Below, piece by piece: positions 1-8,329 of a stretch of DNA of 64,000 bases; position 1 is the stretch's first letter, and each line of letters opens with the position of its first letter. The translations under genes were made by a program, and so were the position numbers. Source of the stretch: Seonamhaeicola sp. ML3 (GTDB taxonomy: Bacteria > Bacteroidota > Bacteroidia > Flavobacteriales > Flavobacteriaceae); the NCBI RefSeq assembly GCF_023273855.1, contig NZ_CP096884.1, positions 1 through 64,000 of the forward strand. Reading direction: 5' to 3'. The notes under the pieces are model-generated. The model saw only the letters and a list, made by a program, of their open reading frames with translations. It did no database searches and was not told the DNA's origin.

Positions 1-1428
1 ATGAGTAGAACTGCGCAATCGGTATGGAACAATTGTCTAAAATTCATACAAGATAATATTCAACCGCAAGCATATAAAACTTGGTTCGAACCAATAATAG
101 CAGTAAAGCTCACTGAAAATGCCTTAAGCATTCAGGTACCTAGTAAATTCTTTTATGAATGGTTGGAGGAACATTATGTTAAAATCCTCAAAGTTGCATT
201 AACCAAAGAATTAGGTGAAACCGCCAAATTAGTGTACATCATTAAAATGGAAAACACCTACGGTAACAAACAACCTTTTACAGAAAAAATCCCTAGTTCC
301 AACAGAACCGCCGTTAAATCTCAAGAAGTTGATATTCCTTTAAATAATAAAAGCCCAGAATTAAGAAACCCTTTTGTTATTCCTGGCATTAGAAATGTAA
401 AGGTAGAATCTCAACTTAATCCTAATTATAGTTTCGATAACTTTTTAGAAGGCGACTCCAACAGACTCGCCAGAAGTGCTGGGTTAGCAGTGGCTAATAA
501 GCCTGGAGGAACATCTTTTAATCCGTTATTGATTTTTGGAGGTGTAGGTTTAGGAAAAACACATTTAGCCCATGCTATTGGTGTTGATATTAAAGACAAA
601 TATCCTGAAAAAACGGTTTTATATATTTCTGCGGAAAAATTTACGCAACAATACATAGAAGCCATAAAGAAGAATAACAGAAATGACTTTATTCATTTTT
701 ATCAGATAATTGATGTACTTATCATTGATGACGTTCAATTCCTATCTGGTAAATCTGGAACTCAAGATGTTTTCTTCCATATTTTCAACCATTTACATCA
801 AAACGGAAAACAAGTTGTATTAACAAGTGATAAAGCACCTGTTGATATGCAAGATATAGAACAACGTTTATTATCCCGTTTTAAATGGGGGCTTTCTGCC
901 GAATTGCAAACACCTGACTTTGAAACCAGAGTTTCAATTTTAAAGAATAAGCTTTATCGTGACGGTGTTGAAATGCCCGAAGAAATTATTGATTATGTTG
1001 CTAAAAACATCAAATCTAACGTTCGTGAGTTAGAAGGCGCCATTATTTCACTAATTGCTCAATCTTCTTTTAACAAAAAGGAAATCACCATTGACTTAGC
1101 ACGAGTTATTGTTGAGAAATTTGTTAAAAACACCAAACGCGAAGTATCTATAGATTACATACAAAAAGTAGTGTCTGATTATTTCCAAATGGATATCGAC
1201 ACCCTTCAATCTAAGACCAGGAAACGCCACATCGTTCAGGCGCGTCAGCTAGCCATGTTCTTCGCCAAAAAGTTTACTAAAGCCTCATTAGCAAGCATAG
1301 GTTCACAAATTGGAAAACGAGATCATGCCACTGTACTGCATGCTTGCAAAACGGTTGACAACCTTTCTTCAACAGACAAGCAATTCAGAAAATACGTTGA
1401 AGATATTACCAAAAAACTTTCTGTTTAA
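1..1428 (+). CDS. dnaA: Chromosomal replication initiator protein DnaA
   Basis: DnaA binds DnaA boxes at the origin, oligomerises with ATP and melts the duplex. At 475 residues it has normal family length. Seen: an N-terminal DnaA/DnaB interaction domain (about 1-85), a poorly conserved linker, the AAA+ core with Walker A GGVGLGKTH at about 180-188 and Walker B VLIIDD at about 239-244, and the C-terminal box-binding helix-turn-helix with the signature KRDHATVLHACKTV at about 439-452. The ATG is the first base of the window, so its promoter and any upstream DnaA boxes are out of view. A phosphatase gene follows after 12 bases in the same direction. Confidence 0.98.
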   Translation: MSRTAQSVWNNCLKFIQDNIQPQAYKTWFEPIIAVKLTENALSIQVPSKFFYEWLEEHYVKILKVALTKELGETAKLVYIIKMENTYGNKQPFTEKIPSSNRTAVKSQEVDIPLNNKSPELRNPFVIPGIRNVKVESQLNPNYSFDNFLEGDSNRLARSAGLAVANKPGGTSFNPLLIFGGVGLGKTHLAHAIGVDIKDKYPEKTVLYISAEKFTQQYIEAIKKNNRNDFIHFYQIIDVLIIDDVQFLSGKSGTQDVFFHIFNHLHQNGKQVVLTSDKAPVDMQDIEQRLLSRFKWGLSAELQTPDFETRVSILKNKLYRDGVEMPEEIIDYVAKNIKSNVRELEGAIISLIAQSSFNKKEITIDLARVIVEKFVKNTKREVSIDYIQKVVSDYFQMDIDTLQSKTRKRHIVQARQLAMFFAKKFTKASLASIGSQIGKRDHATVLHACKTVDNLSSTDKQFRKYVEDITKKLSV

Positions 1429-1440
1429 AACTTAATTCAG

Positions 1441-1890
1441 ATGACTAAAATACTAATGGTTTGTCTTGGCAATATTTGTCGTTCGCCATTAGCCGAGGGT
1501 ATTCTTAAATCAAAACTTTCTAATAATTTCTTAGTCGATTCTGCAGGCACAGCCAATTATCATACTGGCAGCCAACCAGATCCTCGCTCTATAGCGGTTG
1601 CTAGAAAACATGGTTTAGAAATATCTCATTTAAAGGGAAGACAATTTACCGCAAATGATTTTGATACCTTCGATTACATTTATGCAATGGACCAATCCAA
1701 CTATCTGAATGTAATTAGATTAGCTAGAAATGAAGACGACAGAAACAAAGTTGAAATGATTTTAAATCTAGTTCATCCTAATCAGGATTATGATGTCCCT
1801 GATCCTTATTACGGAGGAGACCAAGGTTTTGAAAATGTTTACCAAATGCTGGACGAAGCCTGTGATATTATTGCCGAAAGATTAAGCTAA
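1441..1890 (+). CDS. Low-molecular-weight protein-tyrosine phosphatase
   Basis: A cytoplasmic cysteine phosphatase of the arsenate reductase-like fold. The P-loop CLGNICRS gives catalytic Cys8 and Arg14 of the CX5R motif, and the general-acid loop DPDP-type segment (VPDPYYGG, about 119-126) carries the aspartate. The length of 149 residues is typical. In other bacteria such enzymes act on autophosphorylated tyrosine kinases that control capsule export, but no such kinase is visible in this window. It starts 12 bases after dnaA and ends 2 bases before the next gene, so the three genes are probably co-transcribed. Confidence 0.93.
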   Translation: MTKILMVCLGNICRSPLAEGILKSKLSNNFLVDSAGTANYHTGSQPDPRSIAVARKHGLEISHLKGRQFTANDFDTFDYIYAMDQSNYLNVIRLARNEDDRNKVEMILNLVHPNQDYDVPDPYYGGDQGFENVYQMLDEACDIIAERLS

Positions 1891-1892
1891 CC

Positions 1893-2609
1893 ATGGATAA
1901 CGAAAAAGGTAATCTATATTTAATTCCAACAACTTTAGGAGATAACGACCCTGTAGAAGTACTTCCAATATCAGTAAAAGAAACCATCGAAAAGTTAGAC
2001 ACTTTTATTGTTGAAAACGGAAAAACAGCCAGAAGGTTTATCAAAAAAATAGCGCCTAGCAAGCCGCAACCAAGTTTAAATCTTTTCATTTTAAACAAAC
2101 ACACAGAAACTACTGAGTTGCCCGGGTTTTTAGAACCCTGCCTAAACGGTAAAAACATTGGCCTATTATCTGAGGCGGGTTGCCCAGGTGTAGCCGATCC
2201 CGGAGCTGATGTTGTAAAAATTGCACACCAAAAGAATATAAAAGTTGTGCCGCTTGTCGGCCCCTCTTCTATTCTGCTTGCCCTTATGGGTTCTGGCATG
2301 AATGGGCAAAGCTTTGCATTTAACGGTTACCTTCCTATCGATAAAGGCGATAGAAAAAATGAATTACGACGATTGGAACGCTTGTCATTTGACCACAACC
2401 AATCTCAAATATTTATTGAAACACCATATCGAAACAACAAAATGTTAGAAGACATCACTTCGGTTTTGGGCGGAAATACTGATGTCTGTGTGGCTTGTGA
2501 TATTACATTACCTTCAGAATTCATTAAAACGAAATCCGTGAGCCTATGGAAAAAAAATATGGTAGACCTACATAAAAGACCTACCATATTTATTATTCAT
2601 AAAAGCTAA
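1893..2609 (+). CDS. SAM-dependent methyltransferase, RsmI-like (tetrapyrrole methylase fold)
   Basis: The N-terminal LYLIPTTLG and the central SEAGCPGVADPGADVV and VPLVGPSS segments are hallmarks of the tetrapyrrole methylase superfamily branch that includes RsmI (16S rRNA C1402 2'-O-methylation). The 238-residue length is shorter than E. coli RsmI, and Bacteroidota often carry this short form; whether it methylates rRNA is inference. The start is 2 bases after the phosphatase stop (TAAccATG), consistent with translational coupling. The ORF ends 11 bases before the convergent lysozyme-like gene, and no strong terminator is seen between them. Confidence 0.88.
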   Translation: MDNEKGNLYLIPTTLGDNDPVEVLPISVKETIEKLDTFIVENGKTARRFIKKIAPSKPQPSLNLFILNKHTETTELPGFLEPCLNGKNIGLLSEAGCPGVADPGADVVKIAHQKNIKVVPLVGPSSILLALMGSGMNGQSFAFNGYLPIDKGDRKNELRRLERLSFDHNQSQIFIETPYRNNKMLEDITSVLGGNTDVCVACDITLPSEFIKTKSVSLWKKNMVDLHKRPTIFIIHKS

Positions 2610-2620
2610 TAATCTAGAAA

Positions 2621-3271
2621 CTATATAGCTTTTGCTTTTTTGTTTGGTTTGATAAAAGAAGTATCATATCCAGAAAAACGTTTCATGTATGTGTAGACTG
2701 TTGTACCGAATCCGTCGGCAAAATTATCCAGTCCGTAACTTCTCAAATACTTTTTTACACTTCCAGGTCCAGCCAAATGCGCTGCTGCTAAAATCCCAGA
2801 TTCCGTGACTAAAACACCATTAATTCGTTTACCAACAAAATTTCTGATGTCTCGTCTCAAAATCCACTTGTTTCTTTCAGCATTTGCAATAAAAGCCTTT
2901 TCCTGAAGTTTAGGATCATTTAAAAACTCTGTCGGATTGTTAATCCCGATAAGCTTTAAAGTTCCCGCACCAAATTGGTACTTACCCAAATACCCAAAGG
3001 TATTTACACAAGCATAATCCCCTCTTGATTCCTTAAAAGCCACCGCTTCTTTAAAACCAACAAAAGATTTACCTAAATAAGGAGTGAAAACTTCATTAGA
3101 TGCTATAAGACCCCTGTCTCTAACATCGTCTGGATTTACAGTGTAGTTCAAATCCAGTCCCTTTGTAGAATACTTACTCAGGTCTACATTTTCATTTGAT
3201 GAAAACGAAACATACAATAAAATACCTATTGTAAGCCCGAGGGTAAAATATCTTGCAATATTTCTTACCAT
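2621..3271 (-). CDS. Membrane-anchored lysozyme/transglycosylase-like protein
   Basis: 216 residues with one N-terminal membrane segment (about 5-23, ITLGLTIGILLYV-type) and a periplasmic domain. The block KESRGDYACVNTFGYLGKYQFG-like (about 78-98) has the Glu followed by Ser that marks lysozyme-fold transglycosylases, and AAHLAGPGSVKKYL further on matches the substrate-cleft helix of that fold. It therefore probably binds or cleaves peptidoglycan; activity is inferred. It is transcribed on the minus strand from its own promoter (3329-3359), 110 bases downstream of the DUF2279 gene. Confidence 0.75.
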   Translation of the reverse strand: MVRNIARYFTLGLTIGILLYVSFSSNENVDLSKYSTKGLDLNYTVNPDDVRDRGLIASNEVFTPYLGKSFVGFKEAVAFKESRGDYACVNTFGYLGKYQFGAGTLKLIGINNPTEFLNDPKLQEKAFIANAERNKWILRRDIRNFVGKRINGVLVTESGILAAAHLAGPGSVKKYLRSYGLDNFADGFGTTVYTYMKRFSGYDTSFIKPNKKAKAI

Positions 3272-3328
3272 AATTCTAAATTTTTCAGCATACTTTTTTC
3301 AAAAACCATGCCTTGAAATTTGAGCGTG

Positions 3329-3359
3329 CAAAATTATAAAAAAAATAAATAACTTCAAA
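3329..3359 (-). promoter_or_regulatory. Bacteroidota-type promoter of the lysozyme-like gene
   Basis: On the minus strand TTTG (3359-3356) is followed by exactly 19 bases and TAATTTTG (3336-3329), a full match to the TTTG-N19-TAnnTTTG consensus of the Bacteroidota primary sigma factor. Transcription would begin about 50 bases upstream of the ATG at 3271. Confidence 0.7.
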
Positions 3360-3381
3360 ACTATTCGACCAAATAATTATT

Positions 3382-4293
3382 TTAGTAGTAGAATAGATGA
3401 AATACACTTCTTTTTTTACCAAATTCCAATGTTGGAAATGGTACTTTTATCATATTGACAACGCTAAAAACGGTCCTTAAAAGGGAGGATTTGGTATTAA
3501 TCTTATTCAAATTTACATCAAAACTAAGATAGAATTGGCGGTTGGAAGAAATACTTGTTAACAACTGATTGTCAACATCTTCAATATCACCCAAAACACC
3601 TTCTGCACCATAGCCAAAGGCTATATTAAGCCATTTAGGGACTTTACTGGTTTTAAAGAATGCGTGTATATTAAAACTTAGCCAGTATGTTTGTCCGTTA
3701 TAATCCTTTAAAGCCTCCTCTAAAAAGCCTTTCCCCAACTTGTTTGGGTTTAATGCAGCATATTTAGTTTGACGAAAAGAGTATTTAAGGTTAATGCGCT
3801 GCTCATTCCAAAGTAATTCTTGACCGACATAGAGTCCTGTACCTGCGGCATTGGCTGTAATATCGCCCCAAGAAAAGCCCCACTCTTTAGAAAAACCATC
3901 CAACACTTCAATAGCAGTTAAAAAACCAAAACCTAAAGTGGCACCATATAATAATTGGTCTTTTTTACTAACACCGCTCCAATTCAACACATTTGCCCCA
4001 ACTCTACCTAATTGATACGATGAAAAAACATGCCCCATTTTATCCATTTGTAACCAATCGCCATTATCGTTAATGGTATGAAACTTAGAGCGCTCAAAAT
4101 CAGCATACCACACTTCATTTAAGCCTAATAAAGTTATACTAGCTAAAGCAGCTTCAGATATTACGACCGTATTTCGCCTTGGTATATTTAAAGTATCAGT
4201 AGGAGTTAAAAACCTATTAAATTTTGATTGTGCTAATGAAGAAACTGATATTAAAACTAAAACCAGAAAATATTTAGCTTTATCAATGTCCAC
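3382..4293 (-). CDS. DUF2279 (YfiM-like) family exported protein
   Basis: 303 residues with a signal peptide (YFLVLVLISVSSLAQ, about 8-22). The motif DKMGHVFSSYQLGR near 83-96 and WGDITANAAGTGLYVGQ near 142-158 are the conserved parts of DUF2279, a family of unknown function thought to sit in the envelope. The start codon is GTG, sharing its G with the TAG stop of mltG (TAGTG), so translation is probably coupled. It forms an operon with mltG, an acetyltransferase and dapF upstream. No biochemical role can be assigned. Confidence 0.82.
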   Translation of the reverse strand: MDIDKAKYFLVLVLISVSSLAQSKFNRFLTPTDTLNIPRRNTVVISEAALASITLLGLNEVWYADFERSKFHTINDNGDWLQMDKMGHVFSSYQLGRVGANVLNWSGVSKKDQLLYGATLGFGFLTAIEVLDGFSKEWGFSWGDITANAAGTGLYVGQELLWNEQRINLKYSFRQTKYAALNPNKLGKGFLEEALKDYNGQTYWLSFNIHAFFKTSKVPKWLNIAFGYGAEGVLGDIEDVDNQLLTSISSNRQFYLSFDVNLNKINTKSSLLRTVFSVVNMIKVPFPTLEFGKKRSVFHLFYY

Positions 4294-5336
4294 TATTTAT
4301 AGATTCCTTTTGAAGATAAGTACTTTTGGTAAGCTCTTGCATTGGCATTATGTTGCGACAAAGTCTTAGCAAACTTATGAAACCCAACATGTTTTGGATC
4401 GGCTGCAAAATATAGGTATTTATGCTTTTCATAATTCAAAACGGCGTCAATTGCCGATAAATCTGGCATAGCCACTAATCCTGGAGGCAATCCGGTATTC
4501 TTATAGGTGTTATAAGGAGATTTTATGTCTTTATGTACATTTAAAACACGTTTAATAACCGTATTCTTGTATTTCGGCAATTGATAAGCTGCAAACTTAA
4601 GGGTAGGATCTGCCTGTAAAGGCATGCCTATTTTCAACCTATTTAAATAAACACCCGCAATTCGTGGCTGTTCCTTAGGCTCCTTAGATTCTTCATAAAC
4701 AATAGATGCCAAAGTAATAACTTCGTCTTTAGACAAACCAATCCTTTTAGCTTTCTCAACTCTAGTTTTATTCCAATAGCGATTGTACTCAGAAAGCATC
4801 TTATCCCTAAACTTTTCTGCCGAGGTATTCCAGAAAAACTCATAGCTATTAGGCAAATACATACCCAGAGCTGTTTCAGCTTTAAAACTGTTCTTATCAT
4901 AGAAAGCCTGATCCTTCATCGCATTTACTAAAGAGGTACTATCTGCTTCTATTTGCTTAGCTATTCTACCAGCAAGCTTCTCCAAAGAATTCTGATTGTT
5001 AAAAGACACTTTAACTGGAATATTTTTACTCCTTATAGAGTTAATGATATCATTATTACTCATGCCCTTTTTAATCGCGAATTTGCCAGCCTTAATATTG
5101 TTGACATATTTCTTTTGGTTGGCCAAGGCATCAAACTTATCTATATCCTTTAACAAAGGTTCCAATTGGCTTCTTACATCCTTGTAAGTGTCTGTAGACT
5201 TGATATAAATATAGGCTTCTTCATTATTAAATGCTGTATTGGGAGTCATCATAGCCGAATATACATAGTATGCAAAATAACCCGCTGCTACTAACCCGAT
5301 TAACGCTATGGCCCAAAGTATTTTTTTAATATACAT
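4293..5336 (-). CDS. mltG: Endolytic murein transglycosylase MltG
   Basis: MltG cleaves nascent glycan strands at the inner membrane and so sets glycan length. The protein has 347 residues, one N-terminal transmembrane helix (about 5-27), a LysM-like region and the YceG domain. The catalytic glutamate lies in the VYEESKEP segment (about 213-220), followed by the family hallmark RIAGVYLNRL and MPLQADPT. The end of the gene touches the GTG start of DUF2279, and its start is 2 bases from the upstream acetyltransferase stop. Co-occurrence with dapF fits a cell-wall operon. Confidence 0.94.
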   Translation of the reverse strand: MYIKKILWAIALIGLVAAGYFAYYVYSAMMTPNTAFNNEEAYIYIKSTDTYKDVRSQLEPLLKDIDKFDALANQKKYVNNIKAGKFAIKKGMSNNDIINSIRSKNIPVKVSFNNQNSLEKLAGRIAKQIEADSTSLVNAMKDQAFYDKNSFKAETALGMYLPNSYEFFWNTSAEKFRDKMLSEYNRYWNKTRVEKAKRIGLSKDEVITLASIVYEESKEPKEQPRIAGVYLNRLKIGMPLQADPTLKFAAYQLPKYKNTVIKRVLNVHKDIKSPYNTYKNTGLPPGLVAMPDLSAIDAVLNYEKHKYLYFAADPKHVGFHKFAKTLSQHNANARAYQKYLSSKGIYK

Positions 5337-5337
5337 T

Positions 5338-5862
5338 CTATCTGTTGATTAACTGAAATAATAGTTCATTTTTGTAGGTGTTATTTACTAAGTTCCAGTC
5401 TTTTTTAACACCAACTTCTTCAAAACCTTGTTTTTTGAACATACTAATACTAACGTGGTTATCTTCTGAAATATTACAGTACAACTGATGCAAACTTAGG
5501 TGATTAAAACAATAATCTATCAACAATCTTAAGGCCTCAGAACCGTAGCCTTTACCTCTATTTTCCTCGTCTTTAACCAAAACACCTATACCAGCTCTTC
5601 TGTTTTTAAAATCGAAATCGAAAATATCAATCATTCCCAAAGGCTTGGAATCATAACTGGAAATAACCAATCTCAATTGCTTAACCTCATAAATATCCTT
5701 ATGGGCATTTTCTATGTACTCTTTTATCAAATACTTTGAAAAAGGACTTATGGTATTGCTTAATCCCCATACAGATTCGTCATTTTCTACGGCATGCACA
5801 AACTCCAAATCTTCAGGCTCTAGAGCACGTAAGTAGATATGTTCTCCTTTAAGGGTAATCAT
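5338..5862 (-). CDS. GNAT family N-acetyltransferase (RimJ/RimL type)
   Basis: About 174 residues using the ATG at 5862, which overlaps the dapF stop as ATGA; a longer in-frame reading from 5904 would lie inside dapF and is unlikely. MITLKGEHIYLRALEPEDLEF is typical of the RimJ/RimL-like acetyltransferase start, and RGKGYGSEALRLLIDYCF carries the acetyl-CoA pyrophosphate loop (R/Q-x-x-G-x-G/A). Substrate is unknown; the position between dapF and mltG is often seen in Flavobacteriaceae but does not reveal the target. Confidence 0.88.
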   Translation of the reverse strand: MITLKGEHIYLRALEPEDLEFVHAVENDESVWGLSNTISPFSKYLIKEYIENAHKDIYEVKQLRLVISSYDSKPLGMIDIFDFDFKNRRAGIGVLVKDEENRGKGYGSEALRLLIDYCFNHLSLHQLYCNISEDNHVSISMFKKQGFEEVGVKKDWNLVNNTYKNELLFQLINR

Positions 5863-6632
5863 ATGGTTCCTTTGAATACAAATTTTGCAGGACCAACAAG
5901 CCATACATTTTTGTAGGTTCCGTTTTCTTCCTCGAAAGAGACTTTTAATTCACCCCCTTCTACATTTAGATTTATTAAGTTATCATGAGTTTGCTTTGTA
6001 GCATGCATAGCTATGGCTACTGCAGTAACACCCGTACCACAAGATAAGGTTTCATCTTCAACACCACGCTCATAAGTTCTAACCCTGTAAGTGTTATCAT
6101 TTAACTTTTTTACAAAATTAACGTTACTACCAGCCTCATTATAAGGGGCTCCATATCGTATGTTGGCGCCTAAGGTTTTTATGTCGAAATCTTCTATTTG
6201 CTCTTCAAATTGTACATGGTGAGGCGACCCTGTATCCAAGAATACATGACTGTCATGTTTTTCTACAGTATTAACATCCACCATCTGAAGTTTTACGATA
6301 TCTCCATCGATAGACGCATGATGAAGCCCATCTATAGCCTCGAAAAGAGCTGTATTTGTAATGACTCCCAAATCTCTGGCAAAGGCCACTAAACAGCGTC
6401 CGCCATTACCACACATAGTACTTTCATTACCATCAGAATTGTAATAGACCATCTTAAAATCGCAGGTTTCGTGATGTTCTAAAAGTATTAATCCGTCTGC
6501 TCCTATGCCAAAACGTCGGTCGCATAAAAAAGCAACCTGTTTGGTATCGTTTTTGTCGAATGTTAGTTGACGATTGTCAATCATGACAAAATCGTTTCCC
6601 GTTCCTTGATATTTATAAAAAACTTGCTCCAT
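5859..6632 (-). CDS. dapF: Diaminopimelate epimerase
   Basis: Converts LL- to meso-diaminopimelate for lysine and peptidoglycan synthesis. The 257-residue protein carries both catalytic cysteines in their usual settings: STMCGNGGRC (about 71-80) and LSCGTGVTA (about 196-204), plus the N-terminal YQGTGNDFVMID. It is the first gene of a minus-strand operon running to acetyltransferase, mltG and DUF2279, so a lysine/DAP enzyme is joined to a glycan-processing enzyme. The upstream gap is shared with the divergent htrA gene. Confidence 0.97.
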   Translation of the reverse strand: MEQVFYKYQGTGNDFVMIDNRQLTFDKNDTKQVAFLCDRRFGIGADGLILLEHHETCDFKMVYYNSDGNESTMCGNGGRCLVAFARDLGVITNTALFEAIDGLHHASIDGDIVKLQMVDVNTVEKHDSHVFLDTGSPHHVQFEEQIEDFDIKTLGANIRYGAPYNEAGSNVNFVKKLNDNTYRVRTYERGVEDETLSCGTGVTAVAIAMHATKQTHDNLINLNVEGGELKVSFEEENGTYKNVWLVGPAKFVFKGTI

Positions 6633-6674
6633 AATATGGGGTAAAGATATGAATATTAAATAGTTTTTTCGGTT

Positions 6675-6713
6675 GTTAAACCAGCGTTAAAATTGTCGTA
6701 AAAAACCGTTAAA
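6675..6713. promoter_or_regulatory. Four 11-bp-phased GTTAAA repeats upstream of htrA
   Basis: GTTAAA occurs at 6675, 6686 and 6708, with CGTAAA at 6697, so the TAAA core recurs exactly every 11 bases four times, 70-110 bases before the htrA ATG. Direct repeats of 11-base period are the usual target of OmpR/PhoB-family response regulators. No clear TAnnTTTG element follows, which would fit an activator-dependent promoter. The assignment to a regulator family is inference. Confidence 0.5.
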
Positions 6714-6781
6714 ACTAAAAACCAAATTCAATAAATATTTAATTTTAATCGTTCAACAAATTAAACTTAATACTGAAAATT

Positions 6782-8191
6782 ATGAAGAAGATTCTATCGT
6801 TAGTACTGATTTCGGCCTTAGGTGGCGTTTTAACACTTGGAGGCTACAAATTATTCCTAGAAAAAGAAAACACTGTTATTGTTGAAAATGCTCAGCAAAC
6901 ACCAACCTTTTTACCCACAAACACTATAAACACATTGTTTAATGCTACAGAAGCACCCAATTTCGTGCAAGCTGCAGAAAATACTGTAAATGCTGTAGTA
7001 CATGTTAAAAACGTGTCTATGAGTAGCGGCCCCGTAACCTTTGAGGATTTATTTTGGGGAAGAAGTTCACAAAAACCGCAACTAGGAACAGGTTCTGGAG
7101 TTATTGTTAATAAAGATGGTTACATTATCACTAACAATCACGTTATCAAAAATGCGCAAAAACTTTCCGTTACACTTAATAATAACAAAACCTTTGAAGC
7201 AGAATTGATTGGTGCAGACCCCAAAACGGATATTGCACTTCTTAAAATTGAAGCCGATGAAGACCTTCCCTTCGTGACTTTTGGAGATTCTGATAATGCT
7301 AAGATTGGCGAATGGGTTTTAGCTGTTGGAAATCCTTTTAATCTAACCTCTACGGTTACAGCAGGAATTATAAGTGCTAAAGCAAGAGATTTGTCGGGAG
7401 TAAGCGCACAATCCTTTATTCAGACCGATGCGGCTGTAAATCCAGGAAATTCTGGAGGGGCCCTTGTCAACACCAACGGAGAATTAATTGGCATTAATAC
7501 GGCTATTAGCTCTCAAACAGGTTCTTATATTGGGTACTCTTTTGCAGTACCTAGCAATATCGCTAAGAAGGTTATCGAAGACATTATGGAATATGGTAAT
7601 GTTCAGAATGGTGTTTTAGGTATTACTGGAGGTACATTTACAAGTGAGTTTGCTGAAAAAGAAAATATAGATTATTCTGAAGGGGTTTACGTTACTGAAG
7701 TCATTAAAAACTCTGGAGCTGAAAAAGCAGGTATCAAGCCTAAAGATATCATAAAAAGGCTCGATAACATAGAGATTTCTAAGTTTGAAGATTTAAGTGG
7801 TTATATAAAAACCAAGCGTCCAAACGATGTGGTTAATGTTGAATTAGAAAGAGATGGAGAAATTAAAATATTCACTGTTACCCTTAGCAATACCAGTGCT
7901 TTTACAGTGAATTTCATTAAAATGGAGCTTCAAGATCTTTCAGATTCATTTAAAGAGGAACACGAAATCGAATACGGTGTATTGGTAAAAGAATCTAAAA
8001 ACAAATGGTTGTATTCTAACTTAGGCATTTCCGAAGGTTATATCATTACCGGAATAAATGACCAAAAAATTGAAAGTATTGCTGATATATCTAAAATTAA
8101 AGAAGAGTATGGAGACGATATTCTAGACAATATCAAGAAACTGGAATACATTAACAGAAGGTTAGAAAAGAAAGAAGTTATTTTCAGATAA
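6782..8191 (+). CDS. htrA: Do/DegP-type periplasmic serine protease (HtrA)
   Basis: Envelope quality-control protease/chaperone of 469 residues. An N-terminal hydrophobic segment (about 4-22) exports or anchors it. The trypsin-like domain shows His120 (TNNHVI), Asp150 (TDIALLKI) and Ser224 (NPGNSGGAL). Two PDZ domains follow: one at about 270-360 (NGVLGITG, AEKAGIKPKDIIKRLD) and a divergent C-terminal one. The gene stands alone, with a strong terminator at its end and four phased GTTAAA repeats upstream, suggesting envelope-stress control by a response regulator. Confidence 0.94.
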   Translation: MKKILSLVLISALGGVLTLGGYKLFLEKENTVIVENAQQTPTFLPTNTINTLFNATEAPNFVQAAENTVNAVVHVKNVSMSSGPVTFEDLFWGRSSQKPQLGTGSGVIVNKDGYIITNNHVIKNAQKLSVTLNNNKTFEAELIGADPKTDIALLKIEADEDLPFVTFGDSDNAKIGEWVLAVGNPFNLTSTVTAGIISAKARDLSGVSAQSFIQTDAAVNPGNSGGALVNTNGELIGINTAISSQTGSYIGYSFAVPSNIAKKVIEDIMEYGNVQNGVLGITGGTFTSEFAEKENIDYSEGVYVTEVIKNSGAEKAGIKPKDIIKRLDNIEISKFEDLSGYIKTKRPNDVVNVELERDGEIKIFTVTLSNTSAFTVNFIKMELQDLSDSFKEEHEIEYGVLVKESKNKWLYSNLGISEGYIITGINDQKIESIADISKIKEEYGDDILDNIKKLEYINRRLEKKEVIFR

Positions 8192-8216
8192 AGCTTTCTA
8201 AAAAACTTATTAAGCG

Positions 8217-8254
8217 ATAACCTCTTTAAGTAAAATTAAAGGGGTTATTTTTTT
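8217..8254 (+). terminator. Intrinsic terminator after htrA
   Basis: A 13-base-pair stem (ATAACCTCTTTAA, 8217-8229, with TTAAAGGGGTTAT, 8236-8248, one G-T wobble) closes a six-base loop and runs into seven T residues. Confidence 0.88.
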
Positions 8255-8273
8255 AAATGTATTACAAAAAACA

Positions 8274-8304
8274 TTTGAAATATTATTGTTTTGTCTTAAC
8301 TTTA
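8274..8304 (+). promoter_or_regulatory. Promoter of the GAPDH gene
   Basis: TTTG at 8274-8277, a 19-base spacer, and TAACTTTA at 8297-8304 (7 of 8 matches to TAnnTTTG). Transcription would start about 22 bases before the ATG at 8330. Confidence 0.55.
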
Positions 8305-8329
8305 ATACACAAACTAAACTATTTAAACC

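Noticed and set aside
1-1440. Origin of replication around dnaA
   Set aside because: I found no cluster of DnaA boxes within the visible dnaA flank; the upstream side is outside the window.
2600-2640. AAAAGCTA / TAGCTTTT inverted repeat as terminator between the methylase and the lysozyme-like gene
   Set aside because: The stem is 8 bases with a 17-base loop and lies across the end of a coding sequence; too weak to call.
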